Source: Alicyclobacillus acidiphilus NBRC 100859
Lineage (GTDB): Bacteria; Bacillota; Bacilli; Alicyclobacillales; Alicyclobacillaceae
Direction of reading: 5' to 3'
Length of the DNA stretch: 33,398 bases
Assembly: GCF_001544355.1 (NCBI RefSeq)
Contig: NZ_BCQI01000032.1
Coordinates: 1-33,398, forward strand
Part shown: in pieces, positions 16,176-23,670 of the stretch
How the letters are laid out: each line of letters opens with the position of its first letter
Position numbering within the stretch: the stretch's first letter is position 1
The notes under the pieces: model-generated
What the model was told of the DNA's origin: nothing
The model's database searches: none
The model's input: the letters and a program-made list of their open reading frames with translations, nothing else
Made by a program: the position numbers and the translations under genes

Positions 16176-16256
16176 AACAGGTCACCCCTTCTAACAAACT
16201 GTATGTCCATCATCGAGGCACCATGCGGCGGGAATGTTCTGGTTGCATGGTGCATG

Positions 16257-16299
16257 AAAAGGACTGACTGTCGCAGCGTCTGCGACAGTCAGTCCTTTT
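16257..16299 (-). terminator. Perfect 20-bp terminator hairpin, bidirectional
   Basis: Two perfect 20-bp arms (16257-16276 and 16280-16299) around a 3-nt loop, with A4 before and T4 after in both directions. It lies 22 nt beyond the stop of the leftward cysteine-rich gene and terminates that gene. Confidence 0.9.
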
Positions 16300-16321
16300 C
16301 TCACACAAGCTCACGCGACTG

Positions 16322-17005
16322 TCAGTTCCACTGGTATTTGTTTGCGAATGTCTCACAAACGGTCGCGCAGTGCAGACACATGGACCGGTTGTCGGAGGAC
16401 ACCGGATCCGCGTAGCGACCCGACTCTTCCGTGCACAGCCGGCATACTCTTGCGCAGTACAACAATGCGGTCTTCATGATGGGGCTCTTGCGTGCAATGA
16501 CGCGCGTCGTCAATAGGCATACTTCGATGCAATCTTGCAGAAGTGCCAGTTGCCGCCGCCTCATGGGCGCATCGGGTTGGCACATCAGGATATTGAGCGT
16601 TCGTTCGCAGTGGAGCATGCAGTCCTTGACATATTCGCAGATGGTCATGCATTGGTGGTATGGATGGGGCGAAAACCATACCTTTTCAATTTCGATCTTT
16701 TCTTCTTCGTACTCGACATAGCCGAAGGTTTGTTCGGATTTCGGTACGCTGTATGCTGTCGGAGCTTGCGGTGGAATCGTAGTCTTTGGAGCTGGGCTGA
16801 TAAACTCGACAACGGGTGACGACTCGGGATCGAACGCGAATGACTCGGATGTTTCGGTGATACCTGAGACGTCGAGCGACTCGATTGGCTCAGGAGACGA
16901 TTCTTCCGACTTGGGTTGTTTCGGCCAGTGCGGTTGTTTGGGCACGTTTCCTTCAGCGCGATCGTCCGACTGATAACCAAAGGAGTTTAGGAACTCGTTT
17001 GCCAC
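16322..17005 (-). CDS. Cysteine-rich four-helix-bundle protein (DUF326/copper storage type) with long N-terminal extension
   Basis: A 227-residue protein. The C-terminal 110 residues carry 13 cysteines in helical spacing (CMTICEYVKDCMLHCERT, QDCIEVC, YCARVCRLC, MCLHCATVCETF). This matches DUF326/Csp four-helix bundles, which in other bacteria bind many Cu(I) ions along the bundle core; Bacillus YhjQ of this type is a spore-coat protein. The first 110 or so residues are a disordered Pro/Ser/Glu-rich extension (KQPHWPKQPKSEESSPEPIE), unusual for the family. There is no signal peptide, so it is cytosolic or spore-associated. The GTG at 17005 is chosen because AGGAGG lies 9 nt upstream; the ATG at 17023 overlaps that site. 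A perfect terminator follows. Confidence 0.8.
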   Translation of the reverse strand: MANEFLNSFGYQSDDRAEGNVPKQPHWPKQPKSEESSPEPIESLDVSGITETSESFAFDPESSPVVEFISPAPKTTIPPQAPTAYSVPKSEQTFGYVEYEEEKIEIEKVWFSPHPYHQCMTICEYVKDCMLHCERTLNILMCQPDAPMRRRQLALLQDCIEVCLLTTRVIARKSPIMKTALLYCARVCRLCTEESGRYADPVSSDNRSMCLHCATVCETFANKYQWN

Positions 17006-17097
17006 CGGGTATACCCTCCTCATATCGATAGCGATACCCCATCAAATGCAGTGGGCGACTGTCCTGTGCGTCAAACGGGTCACTTGCTACGATTTGT

Positions 17098-17106
17098 GCT
17101 ACACTG
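17098..17106 (+). promoter_or_regulatory. Possible extended -10 promoter of metA
   Basis: TGC then TACACT (17101-17106), about 97 bp before the metA start, looks like an extended -10 element without a good -35. I saw no S-box or T-box riboswitch in the metA leader. Confidence 0.3.
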
Positions 17107-17202
17107 TTGCAGATATGGAACATGGCGATCCACCGTTCCAGCCCGTCGCACGTCGACGAGTGGTGAGTCGAACGCAGAATTTTTAAAGAGGTGATATTCT
17201 CG

Positions 17203-18138
17203 ATGCCAATCAAAATCCCTGATCACCTGCCGGCCACTGAGATTCTTCAATCTGAACATATATTCGTGATGCCTGAGGAGCGGGCATTTGCGCAGGATAT
17301 TCGACCGCTGCGAATCTTGATCTTAAACCTCATGCCCCGCAAAGAGGTCACCGAGACGCAGTTGCTTCGATTGTTGGGCAATTCTCCATTGCAGGTGGAG
17401 GTCACGCTGCTGCGGATGCGTTCGCACGTCGCAAAAAATACGTCCGAGGAACACCTGACGACGTTTTATCGGACATTCGAGGACGTTCGGCGCGACGCGT
17501 ACGACGGGATGATCATCACAGGCGCGCCTGTCGAACAGATGGCTTTCGAGGAAGTGAACTATTGGCCTGAACTATGTGAAATTCTAGATTGGACGCGATC
17601 GTCCGTCACTTCGACGATGCATATTTGCTGGGCCGCGCAAGCGGCACTGTACCGCCACTACGGGCTGCAGAAGTATGCGCTCGGGGGGAAAGTCTTCGGC
17701 GTTTTTGAGCATACGGTGAATGTCCGCTGCAATTTGACACGCGGTTTCGACGATGTCTTCCTGGTGCCCCATTCGCGCCATACGGAAATACGCCGAGAAG
17801 ACGTTCAAGGAATCGGTGGACTCGATATCCTGGCGGAGTCAAATGAAGCTGGTGTGTATCTGCTCGCAACGCCGGACGCGAGACAGATCTATGTAACTGG
17901 GCATCCTGAATACGATAACATTACGCTCGCTGAAGAGTATCGGCGCGACGTGGAAAAGGGTCTTGACATCTCAGTGCCGAAACACTATTTTCCGAACGAC
18001 GATCCGAATCAGGAACCGGCAAACCTGTGGCGTTCGCACGCCAATCTGTTGTTTGCCAATTGGCTGAATTATTGTGTGTACCAGGAGACGCCTTACGATC
18101 TAAGTGGGCGTATTCGCGACGAAGCGCTGCACTTGTAA
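17203..18138 (+). CDS. metA: Homoserine O-acetyltransferase MetA (MetAA)
   Basis: A 311-residue enzyme that acylates L-homoserine at the first committed step of methionine synthesis. Sequence of the MetA class: nucleophile Cys142 in [12 protein letters not shown], catalytic His and Glu in TGHPEYD (about 234 and 236), and the substrate segment [16 protein letters not shown]. Residue 111 decides the acyl donor in this family: Gly111 uses succinyl-CoA, while Glu111 uses acetyl-CoA. Here TGAPVE places Glu at exactly 111, so the product should be O-acetylhomoserine. The ATG at 17203 is preferred, with AAAGAGGTGAT 8 nt upstream; the GTG at 17191 is part of that site. No other methionine gene is adjacent. 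Confidence 0.95.
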   Translation: MPIKIPDHLPATEILQSEHIFVMPEERAFAQDIRPLRILILNLMPRKEVTETQLLRLLGNSPLQVEVTLLRMRSHVAKNTSEEHLTTFYRTFEDVRRDAYDGMIITGAPVEQMAFEEVNYWPELCEILDWTRSSVTSTMHICWAAQAALYRHYGLQKYALGGKVFGVFEHTVNVRCNLTRGFDDVFLVPHSRHTEIRREDVQGIGGLDILAESNEAGVYLLATPDARQIYVTGHPEYDNITLAEEYRRDVEKGLDISVPKHYFPNDDPNQEPANLWRSHANLLFANWLNYCVYQETPYDLSGRIRDEALHL

Positions 18139-18195
18139 GAAAGTCTGGATTTTTGGCGATTCAGGAGGTGGGTTGTTACGGTTTCCTTCGTAAGA

Positions 18196-18432
18196 GTGAC
18201 GACAGCGTTTGTATTTTCGTCGATTCTTTGGATACTGACCCGAATCGTCAGCGGCAGTCCAAAAGTTGGGATGATTTTGGCCCTCTTTCTGCTCACCTTT
18301 GGACTGCTATCGACAGTTCGCACCTATCTTATCCACCGTAGATACTTGCGATTCGACGCTTTTTGGCAATATGTTCATCCGGCCTTGGCGAGCGTAATCG
18401 TCGCCGCCATCATCCGATTCACACACCTCTAG
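18196..18432 (+). CDS. Small membrane protein downstream of metA
   Basis: A 78-residue protein with two or three hydrophobic helices (about residues 3-20, 24-42 and 60-74) joined by RTYLIHRRYLRFDAFWQ. No family recognised. The start is odd. A near-perfect AGGAGGTG lies at 18163-18170, but the only frame-compatible codons at normal spacing are GTT (18175) and ACG (18178), neither a usual start. The first normal start is GTG at 18196, 25 nt from that site. The frame is open back to the metA stop, which is in the same frame. Either GTG is used with weak initiation, or a rare start is used. It is 57 bp from metA and may share its transcript. Confidence 0.55.
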   Translation: MTTAFVFSSILWILTRIVSGSPKVGMILALFLLTFGLLSTVRTYLIHRRYLRFDAFWQYVHPALASVIVAAIIRFTHL

Positions 18433-18540
18433 AGTGTCGTCGACGGGATACAAGACAACCTGCGACTAGTTCGACTTGCTTCGACAAAGTTGTAACGGTT
18501 TTGTTCAAATATTCTACGGCGATAGCGGGTGATTTCGTCG

Positions 18541-18546
18541 TATAAT
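18541..18546 (+). promoter_or_regulatory. TATAAT -10 element before spo0E-like gene
   Basis: An exact TATAAT at 18541-18546, 35 bp before the ATG at 18581. No good -35 at 16-18 bp was found. Its position shows that the ATG overlapping it (18545) is not the start. Confidence 0.4.
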
Positions 18547-18580
18547 GTTGACCGTTGACTTGCTTGTGTGGGGTGGGAAG

Positions 18581-18886
18581 ATGATGACGTGCGCAAATAA
18601 GACCACCAGCCTCGTTGAATACTTGCGTAGAAAAATGGTCACGCTTGCGGAGCAGTCGGGAAATTTACTGGATGAAGAGGTTATCGTAGTCAGCCAGCGG
18701 TTAGATCGCTATCTTGTCCAAGTCCAACGCTGGACTGACCGTGGGCAACCTGACCACGGGCAACCGAGCCGCGAGGTCCGTGTCGGCCGTCTGACTCGTC
18801 AGGACAGGCTGGAGAGCTGGAGCGAGCGGCGCTGGTACTACCGAAGACAGAGAATCAAACGCGCCTCGCACAAATGGATGATTTGA
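18581..18886 (+). CDS. Spo0E-like aspartyl-phosphate phosphatase
   Basis: A small regulator of about 101 residues. The first 50 residues contain LVEYLRRKMVTLAEQSGN and the signature SQRLDRYLVQVQ (S-Q-x-L-D in the Spo0E family), which form a helical hairpin that dephosphorylates Spo0A~P and so delays sporulation. The remaining 50 residues are unusual for the family: a short repeat (GQPDHGQPS) and a strongly basic, Trp/Tyr/Arg-rich tail (RRWYYRRQRIKR) that could bind nucleic acid or membrane. ATG at 18581 is chosen because the earlier ATG at 18545 lies within the TATAAT element. GGGTGGGAAG serves as a ribosome binding site. It is 73 bp before lgt. Confidence 0.82.
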   Translation: MMTCANKTTSLVEYLRRKMVTLAEQSGNLLDEEVIVVSQRLDRYLVQVQRWTDRGQPDHGQPSREVRVGRLTRQDRLESWSERRWYYRRQRIKRASHKWMI

Positions 18887-18959
18887 CTCGCTTCGTCGGA
18901 CAGGGTACGCTGACTACGGAATTCGCAAATCTGCAGGAAACAGAGCGAAGGATGTGGCA

Positions 18960-19778
18960 GTGACTGTGCATTCGTATTGGTTTCACATCGGGGCATTCCC
19001 TGTGCGATCGTATAGTACGGTATTTGCACTGGCGTTTTTGCTGGGATTGGGCATAACGCTGTATTTCGCAAAGCTGAAAGGCAATCCAAACGACGCTGAT
19101 CATTGGTGGGCACTTGCGCCGTATTGTTTGATCGGCGGTATCGTTGGCGCACGTTTCTGGCAAGTGTTTTTCTTTGATTTTGGTTACTATGCTTCGCATC
19201 CCGGACAAATCATTCAAGTATGGAACGGTGGTCTTTCCATCCAAGGCGGCATAGTGGGCGCTTTGGCCGCGTCGATGATTTACTTGTGGCGAAAGAAACA
19301 AAGTTTCTTGCATTTTGCCGACATCGCCACGCCGGGTATCCTCCTCGGTCAAAGTATTGGCCGCGATGCAGATTTCATGAACGGCAGCGCATATGGAGCC
19401 CCCACACATCAAGATTTCGGCATTCTATTTCCAACGGGAACGCTAGCGAGGGACGAGTACGGAAATCAACCGCTGTGGCCGGCTGTCATCTGGGAAGCCC
19501 AGGTCGACATCATTCTCATGGCGATCCTGTTTGTCATTTTGCAGAGAAAAAAAGGGTGGCCGCTAGGCTTCCCGTTTGTGTATTACCTCGTCGTGTACAA
19601 TATCTGTCGGTTCTTTTTGGAGATGTTGCGCGGCGACTCCCCAAGAGGCGTATTCGGCTGGGATGCGGCCCAATGGACCGCGTTGGCGACAGCCTTGGTC
19701 GGACTCGTCCTTGGTGTTTGGATTTTCCTAAAAGAGCGTCGTCGTTCGCCGCTTTCCATATCGAATGGCTCTGCGTGA
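18960..19778 (+). CDS. lgt: Prolipoprotein diacylglyceryl transferase Lgt
   Basis: A membrane enzyme of 272 residues and about seven helices that transfers diacylglycerol from phosphatidylglycerol to the lipobox cysteine of prolipoproteins. Family blocks are present in order: RSYSTVFALAFLLGL, GGIVGARFWQVFF, VWNGGLSIQGGIVGAL, GQSIGRDADFMNGSAYG and YNICRFFLEMLRGD. Two differences stand out: the GGxxxHGG histidine (His103 of E. coli) is Gln here, and GRxGNF is GRDADF. The catalytic-loop Arg is kept. Other phyla also vary at the His, so it may still be active. It would serve GerC and the BtuF-like lipoprotein encoded here. GTG at 18960 has GAAGGA 7-8 nt upstream; a GTG at 18954 is too close. Confidence 0.9.
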   Translation: MTVHSYWFHIGAFPVRSYSTVFALAFLLGLGITLYFAKLKGNPNDADHWWALAPYCLIGGIVGARFWQVFFFDFGYYASHPGQIIQVWNGGLSIQGGIVGALAASMIYLWRKKQSFLHFADIATPGILLGQSIGRDADFMNGSAYGAPTHQDFGILFPTGTLARDEYGNQPLWPAVIWEAQVDIILMAILFVILQRKKGWPLGFPFVYYLVVYNICRFFLEMLRGDSPRGVFGWDAAQWTALATALVGLVLGVWIFLKERRRSPLSISNGSA

Positions 19779-19824
19779 TGGAAAAGTGAACGGTTTGTCG
19801 CCAAGTACATAAGTTCGTGTGCTT

Positions 19825-19879
19825 GAACATGGACTGTGCCTATGTCGATTAATAAGATCGACTAGGACAGTCCATGTTC
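19825..19879 (+). terminator. Long hairpin between convergent lgt and ppx
   Basis: Nested arms of 13, 4 and 6 bp (GAACATGGACTGT, CCTA and GTCGAT with their complements), separated by single bulged bases on the left, close on a 7-nt loop. It lies between two convergent genes and would fold from either strand. Neither side has a T run, so it is not a standard intrinsic terminator. Confidence 0.55.
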
Positions 19880-19893
19880 ATAATGAGGGGCAA

Positions 19894-21354
19894 TTACTGT
19901 TCCAGAAATTTGAGATCGCATCCAAACAATTCGCGAAAATCCTCTTCAACCTGGCTGTCCGCCGATACATCCACAGTTTCACGCAGATTCCAGCCATAGC
20001 CGACATGCAGTGTTTGGCCTTCGAGACGCATGTACAGCTCGTCGGGGTTCAAACCGAGTTGAAGCGTCAGAAGTTTCGCAAGCCGCAGCAGTGTCATGAG
20101 TTGCCGAATTCGAACGTCACCTTGGCTTGAGAGTAAGCTGGCGACATCGAGAATCTCTTGAGATGTCAGTCCGTACAGGTACGATGACATGACCAGATAA
20201 GCCGAGTGTTTCGTCCACTTTTCTGTGTTGATGTAACAGCCGCATCCTTCGATTTGCGCAGTGACCCACAGGAGTTTTCGATCCCGCTCCGACATGTGAT
20301 GGACTTCCTGCAGGCAGTCGAATAAGTCCAGTGAAGTCGTCGTCACGATTTCTGCGACGTTCATATTGACGTCGAACACGCGTTGAAAATTGCAGACGCT
20401 GTGTTCGAGAACGGATGATAGGACAGGCTGTTCAGCATCGTGCAACAGGGCCTCGAAGAAGATACCCTCGCGCAATCCATTGCGACTGACAATCAGCGCT
20501 GGGGGAGCGATGTTCGAAGCAATGGCGCGAACGGCGGCAAATCCAGCGACGAGAATTTCCGCGCGCGATTTGGAAATACCTTTGACCTTGCGGCGCTTTG
20601 CAACAGACATTGTCTGTAGATGAGCGAATTCATCGTCGATAAATGCCGGATCCAACACATAGCCGTGCAACCGCTCCTGTTCGCGTTGTTGCTGGGCCAT
20701 GTGCAATTTTGCTACAGCTCTTGCCGTGCCGCCGAGGCCGACCATGGGCAGACCCTTCGCGTCTTTTAACCACTCGATCTCGGCCAAAGCGCGCTGAATG
20801 GTCTTGAACGCTTCTTCTGCGGCTGCCGACTCGTTCAAGTGATGGTGCATTTCTCGCAGATTCAACGCGCCGTATGGAATGCTGACGACATTGGCCAATT
20901 GTCGATTGCGAACCAACATCAATTCGCTGCTCGCTCCGCCGATATCAAACAGCAACGCGTCGGAAATGTCGAGCGTGTTGATGACGCCCAAATATCCATA
21001 GCGTCCTTCTTCTTTGCCGCTGATTACGCGAAACGGCAAGGTCGTTTCCGCCAGCAGTGTATCTAAAACTTCAGCTCGGTTGGACGCTTGCCGCACCGCT
21101 GCGGTCGCAACGGCGACCCAGCGGGAGACGCCAAGCAGTTTGCCTGTCCGAACGAACAGTTTGGTACAGGCCACCGCACGGAGGATACCATCAGCAGGGA
21201 TTTTTCCCGATTTGGCGAGGTTGTGCGCGAGGCGAACATTCTGTTTCATCTCGTACACCGGGCGATACGTCCCGTCAAGGCCAATATCGTAAATAGACAA
21301 ACGGCAGGAGTTAGAACCGAGATCAATGATGCCAAGGCGTTCCGCCACATTCAT
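19894..21354 (-). CDS. ppx: Ppx/GppA family exopolyphosphatase
   Basis: A 486-residue phosphatase of the ASKHA fold that removes terminal phosphate from polyphosphate or converts pppGpp to ppGpp. Phosphate-1 motif: LGIIDLGSNSCRLSIYDI. Then VATAAVRQASNRAEVLD, the catalytic-Glu region EEGRYGYLGVI, and the phosphate-2 motif LLFDIGGASSELMLV with the following GGTARAVAKLH. The C-terminal 170 residues are helical, consistent with the HD-like domain of longer Ppx proteins; a TEKWTKHSAYLVMSS segment lies there. The ATG overlaps the stop of the tandem kinase gene by 4 nt (ATGA), so both are made together. No polyphosphate kinase gene is in the window. Choice between polyP and pppGpp as substrate is open. 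Confidence 0.9.
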   Translation of the reverse strand: MNVAERLGIIDLGSNSCRLSIYDIGLDGTYRPVYEMKQNVRLAHNLAKSGKIPADGILRAVACTKLFVRTGKLLGVSRWVAVATAAVRQASNRAEVLDTLLAETTLPFRVISGKEEGRYGYLGVINTLDISDALLFDIGGASSELMLVRNRQLANVVSIPYGALNLREMHHHLNESAAAEEAFKTIQRALAEIEWLKDAKGLPMVGLGGTARAVAKLHMAQQQREQERLHGYVLDPAFIDDEFAHLQTMSVAKRRKVKGISKSRAEILVAGFAAVRAIASNIAPPALIVSRNGLREGIFFEALLHDAEQPVLSSVLEHSVCNFQRVFDVNMNVAEIVTTTSLDLFDCLQEVHHMSERDRKLLWVTAQIEGCGCYINTEKWTKHSAYLVMSSYLYGLTSQEILDVASLLSSQGDVRIRQLMTLLRLAKLLTLQLGLNPDELYMRLEGQTLHVGYGWNLRETVDVSADSQVEEDFRELFGCDLKFLEQ

Positions 21355-22739
21355 CTAAACAACTTCTTTACTATGGATTGGATGCGACGATGGTTGTTCA
21401 TGGGAGAAGCCATCCCATTCAGCGTTGTGAAGCGGGATCGTTCAATCAACTGTTCATAATGCGTGAGCAGCGCAATCTGATAACGAATTGCGCTGTCAAG
21501 CGGATCTGGGCAGATGGCCAGATCCATGCCACTCTCCCAAAAATGCAGTTGACCGTACATGTGCATCCCCCGACGGATAAGCTCATCTGCCGGAAGGGAG
21601 AGGTACACCGCGGCGTCCGGAGATGGTGCAAATCCGTAGAGCTTTTCCAGCCACTCCAAGGAACGGCCGCGAACGAGTTGGCGGGCAATCAGGGTGTAAA
21701 CGTACCGATCCGCGATCACGACCATACCGCTGCGCAATGCCGGAACAATGCCGTTTTCCAACTCGTCCGCAAAATCGGTCGCATAGAACATACCCATTGT
21801 CGTCGAGCCGAGAATGGGGTCTTCCTTCGCTTCTTCAATCGCCTCGCCCATGAGCTTGGATCGTTTGATCCCAGCCATATAGACGGCGTGGCCCTCGGCT
21901 TCGAGCCATCCTTTTAACAGTTTACACTGTTGCGTGTGACCAGAGTAGTCTGAGCCTTCAATGACCACCAATTTGCCGTCCATATTCTGTTTTTGCAAAC
22001 GAATCCGCGGCGGTTTCGAAGATGGTGTCGCAGGTTGTGCAACGAATTGCGACGACACTTTGGTCTCTGAGGCGGGGGCGATGGGAGCAGGGTACTCGTA
22101 ATCGGATAACACGCGTTTGACCACTTCACGGACCTTTGCCTGCTGTATGTGGATAGGCTCCGTGGCGTCGACCACGGTGAGTTCTCCTACTGCGGCCAAT
22201 CGATCGTAGACATCCTTGACCATGCCTTGGAACAATCGAAAACTCTCGACCGGATCGTCGGATAATCCGAGATCGAGCCCGGCTTCGTGGTACTTCAATT
22301 CGGGGCGGCCCGACAGGATGCGCTCGACGGCCACATCGAGCGGCGTTTGGAAGTACAGCGCAAGCGAAGGCGTTGGCGCATAGGCGTATGTGTTTTTAAT
22401 CCACTCCTGATCACACCCTCGCGCGCCGTCGCGAGCGAACGCGGTGTAGATGTACCGATCCGCCAATACGATTTGACCCAGCCGAAGCGCCGGCATGATC
22501 ACGCGTTCCAGGCGATCATAGAAGTCTGAAGCGTGAATCAAATGAAATGTTCGGGGCGTTAGGCTCTTTTGCTTCTTCGCGCGCTTCGTCCAACTTTTGA
22601 CGAGCGAGGACGAATTCCACTCGCTGGACACAACGGGATAGCCTTCGCGCTCCAGCCATGTTTTCAACAGCTGAAGTTGTGTACTCTTTCCTGAGCCATC
22701 GGTGCCTTCCACGATGATCAACCGTCCGGGCAAGGTCAT
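21351..22739 (-). CDS. Tandem thymidylate-kinase-like fusion protein
   Basis: A 462-residue protein made of two homologous TMK-fold units, residues 5-220 and 256-462, joined by a Pro/Ser/Ala-rich linker. Unit 1 has an intact P-loop EGTDGSGKST (Lys18). Unit 2 has EGSDYSGHT, in which the Walker lysine is replaced by His268, so it probably cannot bind or hydrolyse ATP normally. Both units keep ADRYxYTxxARxxxRG (Asp94 in unit 1), similar to but not the same as the DRYxxSS motif of true dTMP kinases, and APxPxxAxY after it. It is therefore a diverged duplicated nucleotide kinase whose substrate is unknown. Housekeeping Tmk proteins are single-unit, about 210 residues. It is coupled to ppx by overlap, pointing to phosphate or polyphosphate metabolism. 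Confidence 0.85.
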   Translation of the reverse strand: MTLPGRLIIVEGTDGSGKSTQLQLLKTWLEREGYPVVSSEWNSSSLVKSWTKRAKKQKSLTPRTFHLIHASDFYDRLERVIMPALRLGQIVLADRYIYTAFARDGARGCDQEWIKNTYAYAPTPSLALYFQTPLDVAVERILSGRPELKYHEAGLDLGLSDDPVESFRLFQGMVKDVYDRLAAVGELTVVDATEPIHIQQAKVREVVKRVLSDYEYPAPIAPASETKVSSQFVAQPATPSSKPPRIRLQKQNMDGKLVVIEGSDYSGHTQQCKLLKGWLEAEGHAVYMAGIKRSKLMGEAIEEAKEDPILGSTTMGMFYATDFADELENGIVPALRSGMVVIADRYVYTLIARQLVRGRSLEWLEKLYGFAPSPDAAVYLSLPADELIRRGMHMYGQLHFWESGMDLAICPDPLDSAIRYQIALLTHYEQLIERSRFTTLNGMASPMNNHRRIQSIVKKLFR

Positions 22740-22823
22740 AAGAGATCCACCCCTGCTTCGTTGTTATTCAGTCTGACTTATGGTAATCCTGAATGCATGA
22801 TGTCATACCGAACAGGGGTTTCG

Positions 22824-23318
22824 ATGAAAGCAAAAATTCGTGTGTCGGCGACCGCGATTGTCCTCGACGGCAGAGGTCGCTTCTTAATGGTTTGTGAGGG
22901 TCAAGGGCAAAAGGCTGGGAAGTGGAACTTTCCGACTGGCCGCGTACGGTTGGAGGAGGATGTGCTGGCTGCGGCTCATCGCGAATTGCTGGAAGAGACG
23001 GGGCTCACCGCGGAAATGGATGGAATTGTCGGCATTTATCGATATCGAAGCCCAGCGGGCCATCATGCCGTGCGGGTTGTCTACAGGGGATTGTATCAGG
23101 GCGGACAGGTGAGGTTGCCGCAATCCGAAATTCTGGACGCGGTCTGGATGAGCCATGACGATCTGCGCAAGCTGCCGGACAAGTCCATCTGGATTCCACG
23201 CGTTATCCGAACCATTGCGACTGATCTGCAGACCAACGCGTCCTTGCCTTTGACCGTCGTGACAAGTCTATACGGGAAACGCGATGCGGCCAGAGAAGGG
23301 CTTTTTGCGAATGGATGA
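22824..23318 (+). CDS. Nudix hydrolase
   Basis: A 164-residue Nudix protein. The Nudix box is complete in its catalytic residues: G-x5-E-x7-RELLEETGL, within GRVRLEEDVLAAAHRELLEE. It is preceded by GKWNFPTGRV, and a typical strand start is KAKIRVSATAIVLDGRGRFL. These enzymes hydrolyse nucleoside diphosphates linked to another group. The exact substrate (oxidised dNTP, ADP-ribose, capped RNA) cannot be told. The ATG at 22824 is used, with CAGGGG 6 nt upstream; longer frames reach back toward the divergent kinase-like gene and lack homology. The sigma-G promoter of the next gene overlaps its last codons. Confidence 0.88.
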   Translation: MKAKIRVSATAIVLDGRGRFLMVCEGQGQKAGKWNFPTGRVRLEEDVLAAAHRELLEETGLTAEMDGIVGIYRYRSPAGHHAVRVVYRGLYQGGQVRLPQSEILDAVWMSHDDLRKLPDKSIWIPRVIRTIATDLQTNASLPLTVVTSLYGKRDAAREGLFANG

Positions 23319-23345
23319 ATAGCGACCCGAAAAACGGTCACAATA
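23316..23345 (+). promoter_or_regulatory. Sigma-G promoter of the alpha/beta SASP gene
   Basis: TGAATA (23316-23321), a 17-bp spacer and CACAATA (23339-23345) match the forespore sigma-G pattern TGAATA-N17/18-CATACTA at 6/6 and 5/7 positions. It lies 38 bp before the SASP start and starts at the stop codon of the Nudix gene. Confidence 0.7.
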
Positions 23346-23383
23346 GGTTTGCATCATCACACACCACAAGGAGGTAAACAACC

Positions 23384-23581
23384 ATGGCAAACAACAACAG
23401 CAACAGCACGTTGATCCCGCAGGCGAGCAAGGCTTTGGATCAAATGAAGTACGAAATCGCTTCGGAGTTTGGTGTGAATCTCGGCGGTGAGACCACGTCT
23501 CGCCAGAACGGTTCTGTTGGTGGGGAAATCACGAAGCGCCTGGTTGCGTTTGCTGAGCAAAACCTCGCAGGTCGCGGTTAA
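23384..23581 (+). CDS. Alpha/beta-type small acid-soluble spore protein
   Basis: A 65-residue DNA-coating spore protein. It has an Asn/Ser-rich start, [15 protein letters not shown], in which the germination protease GPR cuts after the Glu of YEIASE, and the second signature [22 protein letters not shown]. These proteins saturate spore DNA, protecting it from heat and UV, and are degraded during germination to supply amino acids. The ATG has a strong AAGGAGG site. It has its own sigma-G promoter (23316-23345) and terminator (23626-23660), typical of a highly expressed single gene. Several paralogues are usual per genome, so I give no specific letter. Confidence 0.95.
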   Translation: MANNNSNSTLIPQASKALDQMKYEIASEFGVNLGGETTSRQNGSVGGEITKRLVAFAEQNLAGRG

Positions 23582-23625
23582 GCAATTGTGACCGTGTGAT
23601 TGGGCAAGCACTTATTATCAAGCAC

Positions 23626-23663
23626 GGGCTGAATCCCGCATCCAATGCGGGATTCAGCCCTTT
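23626..23663 (+). terminator. Terminator of the SASP gene
   Basis: A perfect 16-bp stem (GGGCTGAATCCCGCAT and its complement) with a 3-nt loop, followed by TTT. It also lies 8 nt beyond the stop of the convergent HAD hydrolase gene and could serve both. Confidence 0.85.
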
Positions 23664-23670
23664 ATGAGGT

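Noticed and set aside
17024-17202. SAM (S-box) or T-box leader before metA
   Set aside because: No S-box core and no T-box consensus (TGGNACCGCG-like) in this short interval.
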